DNA of 42,117 nucleotides, taken from NCBI GenBank assembly GCA_036897625.1, contig JAYMTA010000096.1:1-42117 (forward strand), read 5' to 3'. The notes under the pieces are model-generated. The model saw nothing but the letters and a program-made list of their open reading frames with translations, did not search any database and was not told the DNA's origin. The DNA is from Pelargonium cotyledonis. Lineage: Eukaryota; Streptophyta; Magnoliopsida; Geraniales; Geraniaceae. A program made the translations under genes and the position numbers. Positions 34,789-42,117 of this stretch are shown here, in pieces (the stretch's first letter is position 1; every line of letters starts with the position of its first letter).

Positions 34789-35775
34789 ATGGGAGTTCTT
34801 GGAGCCATTGCAAGACGCTTGGATGCGTTGGTCGGGTAAGTAAATATATCCCAAAACCACCTTTATCCTAATACATATATATACATATACATATAATTCC
34901 ATTTCCATACACTACGTATATGCTTCATATATAGTTCTTGATATTGAGACTCATTTAAGTTGTGTATTTGCAGGCCAGGAGTGATGCTTCTTTTTCCATT
35001 GTAAGTTTGAGAAAAACTAGCTAAAATTTGAATTATATATGTATTGATTTTCACTAACATATATAGTTATCATTTTAAATGATTATATATCAACTGCATG
35101 CAGATATGCATCAATGAGAGCCATTGAAAGTCCTTCGTCTGTAGATGATCAGCAATGGCTGACCTACTGGGTTCTATACTCATTCATAACCCTTTTCGAG
35201 CTCTCATTCTGGAAAGTTCTTGCTTGGTACGTACGTGTGGCATGCATATTACATATGTTTTTGTGCATGCATGTTATATAAGTAACTTGTCCCAAACTTT
35301 GTAACAACAAGAGTCTCGTGCACTGATTTTTCCTTTTTGTTGTATATATAACGTACGTACTCATGGATATTAAACTTTGCAGGCTTCCATTTTGGCCATA
35401 CATAAAGCTGTTGTTCTGCATGTGGTTGGTGCTGCCAATATTCAATGGTGCAGCTTATATTTACGAGAATTATGTGAGAAAATATATGAACAAGATAGGT
35501 GGTGGACAAGTGAGCTCTGAGTATCCTGAGGATCTGAGGAAGGTGCTCCTGATGATGAGTCTTGATTCCAGGAAATCTGTCGAACGATACGTCAAGAAAT
35601 ATGGAAATGAAGCTTTCGAAAGAGTCATCAGAGCGGTAATTAACTCAAATATATATATCAGAAAATATAACATTTGTTACTCTTATAATTAATTTTGAGT
35701 TTTGGTTTTGTGTATATATGTGTGCAGGCTGAGAGAGAAGCTAAGAAACAGAAACCGGAGCAAAGTTATATGTAA
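34789..35775 (+). CDS. HVA22F: HVA22-like protein, f-type (TB2/DP1/REEP family)
   Basis: Small endoplasmic reticulum membrane-shaping protein of the HVA22/REEP5 family, linked in plants to ABA and stress responses and to vesicle traffic. Five exons: 34789-34835, 34974-35000, 35104-35226, 35383-35635, 35728-35775. All have GT-AG ends and consistent phases, giving 165 residues. It shows the family signature LVGPGVMLLFPLYAS followed by AIESPSSVDDQQWLTYWVLYS, then a second hydrophobic pair (WPYIKLLFCMWLVLPIFNGAAYIY) and a charged C-terminal tail rich in Lys and Glu. The start M-G-V-L-G-A-I-A-R-R-L-D-A-L-V-G and the RKVLLMMSLDSRKSV block match Arabidopsis HVA22f as I recall it, rather than barley HVA22 itself. 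The 27-base exon 2 is very short but required by the frame. Upstream promoter elements such as ABREs were not evident. Confidence 0.93.
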
Positions 35776-36871
35776 ATGTGATTGAACAAGCATAATATAT
35801 TGTTCTGAGAATTTGATTACTGATATATTTGTAATGAATATTGTTAATTATAATGTGGTTATTATTTCATTTCATGTATTCTTTTGTTCCAATACAAGGA
35901 GCAAATATTGCACAATATATAATTTAAACATTTTGCTATCTTCTTGAACATAATGGAAATTAACAAATAAAATCATGATGGTGCAGAAGTCTTTTAGATT
36001 TAATGTGTTGTTGTTGCTTCCATTTTATTTACGGGTTAAATCTTTATACACCCCTGAACATGCAAAAAAAGTGTATTCCTACAAATTGGTAATTGATAAC
36101 AATTATGAATCCGTGAAATTTTTTTACGTTCATTTTCATTAAATTTTCGAACCAATAATGTTATTCAAATAATTAAATATATAGTTTGCGGAAAATAAAA
36201 AAAATCACAATTTTACGTTTCGATAGTCAATTTGGATCACTCTTGTGCTAATTTTATACAACTTTTCGAAATGATCTTTAATTAAGTAAGAAAATACACG
36301 CACTAAACACTATTTCCTTGTTCAAGCTTGTATATATATGTTTTGAAAAGGTTGTTTATGCCGTTGCAAGATAGGATTTCGGCACCTATCTGTATCAAAA
36401 AAAATCAATATGCTTCCACATATATATATTCTAGACTCTTGACATCTAAATACAAGCAAGTGCAAGAAAGCAAAGGACATTTGTAGTTTAGCACAAATAA
36501 TACAAGCAACCATCAAAACAGCTTGACATTTTACATATAATAATATGTTTTGTCCCCAAGCAAAACATAAAGGTCCACTCTTATAATGTCATACTAGCCA
36601 TAATAAGTATACATAGAATCCATGATTTAGGAGAAGAAGAAAAAACATCCTCGTACTAGCTAGTTGCAACTCCTGTGTTATGAAATGTATCAACGCCTCA
36701 ACTTTCATATCAGCATGCAGCTTCGTATCCTCACATAAGGACACATTTTTATCATTTGCATTCCTGTTTCATAGGAACATAATGTTTTTCTTTGAGAATC
36801 ACAAGTTGACATATATATATATATATGTATGTATGTATGTATGTAAGTGAGTGTGTAATGGGACTTACTCT
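35776..36871. other. Convergent 3' region between HVA22-like and EMF1-like genes
   Basis: It holds the HVA22-like 3' untranslated region (perhaps to about 35890) and the EMF1-like 3' untranslated region on the other strand, with a TATG/TA microsatellite at 36813-36845. No other gene is seen. Confidence 0.55.
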
Positions 36872-39800
36872 CTAAAACCTGTAGACCTTTGCTGTTTTCT
36901 TCTGAAGCTCCATTGCTCTACTCGAACTTGTCGCTGGAACATACGGGAAAGTTGAATGGATCAACCTAGAGTTCATGTCTTGATCAATAGGCTTCAGTAT
37001 GTGCTTAGCTCCTGCAGTTAGTTTGATCGGACCCGATGATCTTTCTGTATAACAAGATTCTATGTGAGCCTGATCGTGCACGTTACATCTGACTCTGCTT
37101 CCAATATCTCTGTCCGAATCGAGCTCAAAAGCTCTTCTCAGCCTTGCCAAATCTTCTTGCATATCTGAACTACCAGCAGCAGCATTGCATTGCACTCTAC
37201 TACAAAACGCCTCTCTCATCAGCCCCGAATCTTCTTGCATGTCAAGAAACCGCATCTTGGTGGGCTTAGGCGATGTGTTTACTGTGTCGGACACTCTCTT
37301 TTTGGGTTTCTTGCAAAAGTCGGGATCTCTAACCCCAAAAGATTTTGAGCTTAGTCGCTCTTTGACCTTGTTTCTGTTCCTATAGCTCGTATTGATTGCA
37401 GGATTGGGTGGTTTCATCCCGGGATGGATTGGAACGAGTGGATGGGGATAGGAAACAATTGGTGGGTGATGGACTGGTTGATTGGATATGGTAGAGGTCA
37501 ACATTGGTCCTTTCTGTTGTGTTGTTGCATCTAATAACCATGGTGGCAAGGTCTTAGATGAACTCTCGAACCAAGATTCACGGGCTTGGACTTGTTCTCT
37601 AGAATCCGGATGCAAGAACGGGAAGTTGAAGGCTGATTTGGTCACGGGAAATGAGTTATGCTTAGGACTCACACCCATATGTTGAGGCCTCGGTTCTAGA
37701 TATTCAAATCCGGATATGACGGGCTCTAGGAAGTTGTTCAAGCTACTAAATGCACGGGAAGTGGGTGATGGATGTGTAAAAGGGTGAAATGTCGAACTAT
37801 GATTGCTAGAGCTAGGATCCGTGCCATGTTGAAATGCTAAATTAGTATGCAAGTTGAGGTAAGGGTGAGAAAACCTGGATGCAGGAGGATTTGCCATCAG
37901 TAAACTGCTTTGTGGAGCTTGATTTCTTTGAACTCCCAATGGTTGATGCAAGATCCAATCTTGCTGAAAGTTATGAAAATGACTCTTACCCGAGTTGCTG
38001 TCAAGTCCACAAATGCTGTTATGATGCTCAGCAACAATTTCCTTGTCAGTCCAAACCTTCCCGTCCTCAAATCCCAGCACGTTTTCGCTACTTTTCCCAA
38101 TTGTAACATCTTTACCCATCAGTCTCATTGTTGGTCGTGTTCTGTTCAGCAATACGTGATCTGAATTATTCTCTTGCAGCATAACCTGGTCGTGTTGTCT
38201 GCACCAAGGACTAGACATGCTCATTGAGTTCAAATCCGTGTACATCAGACGAGAATTGTTGTTGCTTCCACTTCTTGAGTCTAGCCAGTTGATATGATCT
38301 GAAACACCCAGCCTCGTTGGTAAATTTTCATTTGGGTTCTCGCTTATGTAATTCGGTACAGGAAACAAATTCAACTGGTTCCCGGGAAGTGCTATGTCGA
38401 TACAATTAGTCTCTTTCAAACCCAAATAGTCTGCAGTACTTCTCGGGAGGGCAAAATTGTGCACTGGCAAGCAACTGGAAGGACCCGTTAGTATAGTTGG
38501 CCCGCAACATCCAACTCTGTTGCTTGAACTCGTCTGGATTAGCTCACCATGTGAATTCAATGGCAAACCAACCACGTTATCGTTCCTGCAGTTTTCTCCG
38601 ATCACTATTGCTCTTTGCTTCCATTCTGGGGACGGACCAAAGCTACAAAACACCTCTGTTGGAGGTGGACAACGCACTGGTTTGTAAGGCCAAGCACGAG
38701 TACCATTAGCACTTCCAGAGTTTGCTTGTGGCATAAACGCAAGCCTTTCATTTGCATTTCCATTTAAGGAAAAGAAAGACGATAAAGGCTGTGAAAAGTC
38801 CCTTCCATTTGGCATAGAACTCGTTGCAGCAACTCCATAAGAAGGATCCGCGAAATGGTTGGTCAATTTTTCGTTCGAAGTGGAAGCTGAGGGAGCATTA
38901 CCACCTAGCATAGGACTTGCAGAATGGCAAAACATCGGCAAATTATCTTCGTGCATCGTAACTTGACTTGATGATGATACACATTTCTCCGACAAATGCA
39001 TTGCTTTCTCTTGACACATTGGCCTCATGAAATTTGGCATGTCAACATGATCACACACACTGGGCATTTGTTTCTTTACAGTTAGAGATTGAACCTTTGT
39101 TCCATCTTCTGTGCTAACAGAAACATCATCATCGCTTCCAGTGAGTTCCAAAGTAACTAACACATCATCACTATCTGTTGATAGATCCTTTTCCGATGCA
39201 TCTGAAAACAGGTTTGGCGATTTTAGACACTCAAATGAAGAAAATTTCCTTTCCTTTGCACCAAGTACTATACCATCCTTACCTGAGAACCTCACTCGCT
39301 TGCCGGAGTGCTGAACGCCACACAAATTTAACTGGCTTTCATCTCGGATCTTGCTAGGTGTAGCGATATCCTCCCGAATAATATCTTCCGAATGATTCTT
39401 GAGAATGCCACGAACAGAAAACAAGGGCTTTTGGCGCTTGGCAATCAATTTGGACTGTCGGATAGTTTTCTGATTCTTGCGCGTAGATAAACATTTCACA
39501 CTAAGTTTCTTTTTATGGATAGAATCTGAATCCAAATCCAATATGTCCTTTGTCACATTCTTACTATACAACGGACCATCCAAATAACTTCTGGTCAAAC
39601 TCACTGGTTTTTGCTTTTTCAGCATCAAAATTTTCTCCTAAGACAGGGAAAGAAGACAAGTTACGACCCTAGATAAGAACATAACAAACAATTATCAAAC
39701 ACTAATCCAATGAATGTACTCTAAAAAGCCCTATCAAGATATAAATTCGGATTAAGCAGCTACAATATCAGCATACTGACCAGTGACAATCAATGTTCTA

Positions 39801-41628
39801 TCATTTTATGAGAGAGGTTACCGGTGGGAGTGTAGAGGTTAAACTAAAGTTTAGAACGTGGAGCAATCAACGTTCAACGTTCAAAACATAAACATGAATG
39901 ATATGCCGATACTAATCAGTCTCCGCCAACTACAACTATCTAAGTCCGATCCACGAGTTACAAGTTATTCCAAAGCTAACCGAAAGTACCATAAAATAAC
40001 AAAAGTTAAGCTAATATTTCATCATTCAACCACTTAAAATCAACTACAACTATTCCTTTAGTGGCTCTATACAACCAAAAATGTCATTCTCAATCATGGT
40101 AAGATAAACTTCTAAATACTATTAGCTCTAGTGATCGAACAACTTAACGATAAAAGTCTTCGCACACTATCAAATCAAAATGCAAAGACACAATAGGACC
40201 CATATGCCCACTTCCTTCTAGATAAATCCATACAAAACTCATATCTTTTAGCCATATCTATATGTTTACATGAACATGATGATCTTGATTGATGGAACAC
40301 TAGCTACAACATGAATATAACTGCAAGAACTGTGGTAGCTACAAGTTAGAAAAAGAAAAAGGAGCAAAGATGAATATGAAGAGTGATCAAATGATTAATG
40401 TAAGGTGTGTGTATATATATAGAATTAGTAGTAGTACTAAATCAAGGGACAAAACTGTTGGTCTTAAAAAAGCCCCTTTGTCTAGACCGTACTGCACAAC
40501 TGGATCCACCAATACACCACTATGTGGTCAATCGGATTCATGACCCCAAAACCACAAGAACCCAAGATCTTGTGAAGAACAAAAAAAAAAAAAAATCTCT
40601 TCTTGTAAAAGATTTTAGTTCTCTTTCTTGTATAATACAACTACTGAAGCAGCTGCTGTTGAGGTTGAGATGATCAACATGAATACTTGAGTGACACAAC
40701 AACAAACAACAACAATAGTAATGAGTAGTACCATATATTATTATGAATATTTACAAACAAACCCACCACTGTCTTCTTCAAAAACAGCTGTAAAATTGCA
40801 GCTTTTTCAGTGGTAATTTTATGTCCACTAACACTTTATATATATATATTGAGAAGTATATGTATATATATAAATATATATAACACAAGACAACAGTAAT
40901 TAACACATAATTAATTAACACAATATAAAGATACATACCTTATTTGCAATTGAGCCATCCGATTGCTTCTTCTTCTTCTTCTTCTTCTTCTTGATCTTCA
41001 TCTTGTTGTTGCTGATGAGCAAGTTCTTCTTCTTGATCTTGATCATCTTGTTGTTCTTGATCACCATCTTGTTTTTCTTCTTGTTCTTGAAAGCGATCTT
41101 GCTGATTCTTGACGTCTTGCAACGCTTCTTGTCCTCTTCATCTTCGTCTTCTTGGGAAGTAGCAACACTTTGGATCTGAGGAGCCACCGCGAAAATCTCA
41201 ACAATTGACCTCTTCTTGGGAGCTCTAGCCTTTCTCTGCGGCGGCGGAGGAGGCGGTGGCTGTTCTTGATCCGCCGCCGTGTCAACTGGCTGATCTGATG
41301 TCAATTTGTGAGAATTGTTCTCTTGGTTGAGAAGGTGGGACCACCATCTGAACTTGGTGACAGTGATGGGAGGCAACATAGCTTCAACGTCTTCTTTCTT
41401 GATTGTCTCATCTTCTCCGAGCTGTCTTCTTGTTGATGATGATGATGAAACTCCACCGAACGGCCAGCATTTCACCACGTCCACACTCCTCATCTTGGAC
41501 GCATACTCTCTGCAACAACAAAATTATAAGCAAGATGATTAGGTAGAAGAAGAAGAATCAAGAAACCCCAAAAAAAGAAACTCATTCACTTACCGGATAG
41601 AGAAACCATCAAAATTAGCCACCTCCAT
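36872..41628 (-). CDS. EMF1-like / HAPLESS8-type nuclear protein
   Basis: Large, mostly disordered plant-specific protein related to EMBRYONIC FLOWER 1, a Polycomb partner, and to what I recall as Arabidopsis HAP8. Coding exons (descending): 41628-41594, 41509-40939, 39637-36872. Phases join to 1123 residues. The 35-base first exon starts MEVANFDGFSIR and continues into REYASKMRSVDVVKCWPF. Then come MLPPITVTKFRWWSHLL (about 56-72), whose KCWPF and FRWW motifs also occur in EMF1, and APKKRSIVEIFAVAPQI. A Lys-rich region (about 140-195, nuclear-localisation-like) ends in a homopolymer. The last exon has GILKNH, KRVRFSGKD, acidic Asp/Ser patches, Ser/Pro/Asn-rich sequence and a conserved-looking end, AKHILKP to KTAKVYRF. 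There is no enzymatic domain. The 1301-base second intron is supported by phase-0 GT-AG ends. The biochemical role is unknown; an EMF1-like chromatin role is inference. Confidence 0.85.
39638..40938 (-). other. Second intron of the EMF1-like gene
   Basis: Donor AATAAG|GTATGT at 40939/40938 and acceptor GTCTTAG ending at 39638. The intron is 1.3 kb and AT-rich, with a poly-A run near 40581-40594 and a TA tract near 40840-40880. I see no further exon or gene in it. Confidence 0.7.
40966..40992 (+). repeat. Coding (CTT)9 microsatellite
   Basis: Nine perfect CTT units on the + strand encode about nine consecutive lysines (AAG) in exon 2 of the EMF1-like gene. It is surrounded by imperfect AAG/AAC/ATC codons, which make a longer Lys/Asn/Ile-rich stretch. 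Confidence 0.9.
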
Positions 41629-41648
41629 CTTCACAAACAAGAGCAAAA

Positions 41649-41687
41649 TCAAGATTCAAGATCGAGATTTGAAGTCTTCTTGTACAT
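41649..41687 (-). other. Upstream ORF in the EMF1-like leader
   Basis: ATG at 41687 opens 12 codons plus stop (MYKKTSNLDLES), ending 20 bases before the main ATG at 41628. It lies just downstream of a CT/GA tract (41692-41713). Whether it is in the mRNA depends on an unmapped transcription start. Confidence 0.45.
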
Positions 41688-41714
41688 ATCTAGAGAGAGA
41701 GAGAGAGAGAGACT

Positions 41715-42117
41715 AGAGAGAGTGTAGAGATGATGGGTGGTGGTGTGGACCTTGGGGATGAGGTTAAGTAGTTTTCTTGAGTTTCTTTATGGTTTCTCTT
41801 TCTCACCTAAAAGAGGGAGGGAGGGAGGGTTTGGTCATATTTTATTTTATTTCCAGTTTGTTTAATATTATTATTACCTTGTTCTTCTTCTCTTTCCTCC
41901 CTTAATTTATGATTGAAAGGGACGTATCACAGTCTCTCTCGCAGACCCTACCCTACCTAAAGTCATTCAATAATAATTTACATACACATACATGGACACA
42001 ACTGAAGAGAATATGCATGTGTACATTGGTTTTTGCAATTCCATTTCATCCACTAACAAATACTAAATAAATAATATAAACAATTCTCGGTAAAAATTAC
42101 ACAACTAAACATGTATT
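41715..42117. other. Upstream region of the EMF1-like gene
   Basis: Right edge of the window; presumably leader and promoter. It has purine-rich and pyrimidine-rich stretches (GGGAGGGAGGG near 41815) and no recognised gene. Confidence 0.5.

Noticed and set aside
34494..34871. 125-codon frame overlapping the HVA22-like start
   Set aside because: It reads through the exon 1 donor in another phase; its residues are low-complexity Phe/Leu/Ile-rich and come from the CT-rich leader.

Overview
This is a window of plant nuclear DNA, about 42 kb, AT-rich, with GT-AG introns, long intergenic stretches, microsatellites and short plant-type transposons. The proteins are eudicot. The C-class MADS-box protein resembles the PLENA/FBP6 branch known from asterids, so I favour an asterid, possibly Lamiales. 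That placement is inference from recalled family sequences, not from a search.

Layout from left to right: (1) RHM-type UDP-rhamnose synthase, + strand, coding 1335-3453 with one coding intron and a leader intron. (2) About 5.3 kb of gene-poor DNA with a decayed ~60-bp tandem repeat (4780-5100), a tRNA-derived SINE (6204-6362) and a Stowaway-like MITE (7283-7534). (3) A GAUT15-like GT8 glycosyltransferase, + strand, six coding exons over 9040-13309, with short upstream ORFs. (4) Convergent to it, a PLENA/SHATTERPROOF/AGAMOUS-lineage MADS-box gene on the - strand, about 14.0-21.7 kb, with seven exons holding the coding sequence, a noncoding leader exon and a 4.05-kb second intron rich in candidate cis elements. 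(5) About 6.6 kb with no gene I can support. (6) A single-coding-exon, hAT-transposase-derived BED zinc-finger protein (SLEEPER type), - strand, 28713-30707, with a 2.3-kb leader intron. (7) An HVA22-like (f-type) ER membrane protein, + strand, five exons, 34789-35775. (8) A 1123-residue EMF1-like/HAPLESS8-type nuclear protein, - strand, three coding exons, 36872-41628.

RHM and GAUT15 both belong to cell-wall pectin supply and synthesis: UDP-rhamnose for rhamnogalacturonan, and galacturonosyl transfer. The MADS-box gene specifies reproductive organ identity, and in Arabidopsis genes of this class are silenced by Polycomb with EMF1. The window also carries an EMF1-related gene, but physical linkage alone does not imply function.

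The most interesting structure is inside the MADS-box gene. Its large intron holds four exact teloboxes carried partly on a degenerate tandem repeat and flanked by (GA)12 and (CT) tracts, which looks like a plant Polycomb response element. It also holds a CCAAT/LEAFY-type cluster, a decayed copy of the same MITE family found at 7.3 kb, and one arm of a perfect 35-nt inverted repeat. The other arm lies in a downstream intron, so the two arms bracket four exons. The stop codon overlaps a splice donor, and the spliced and unspliced forms both end the same protein.
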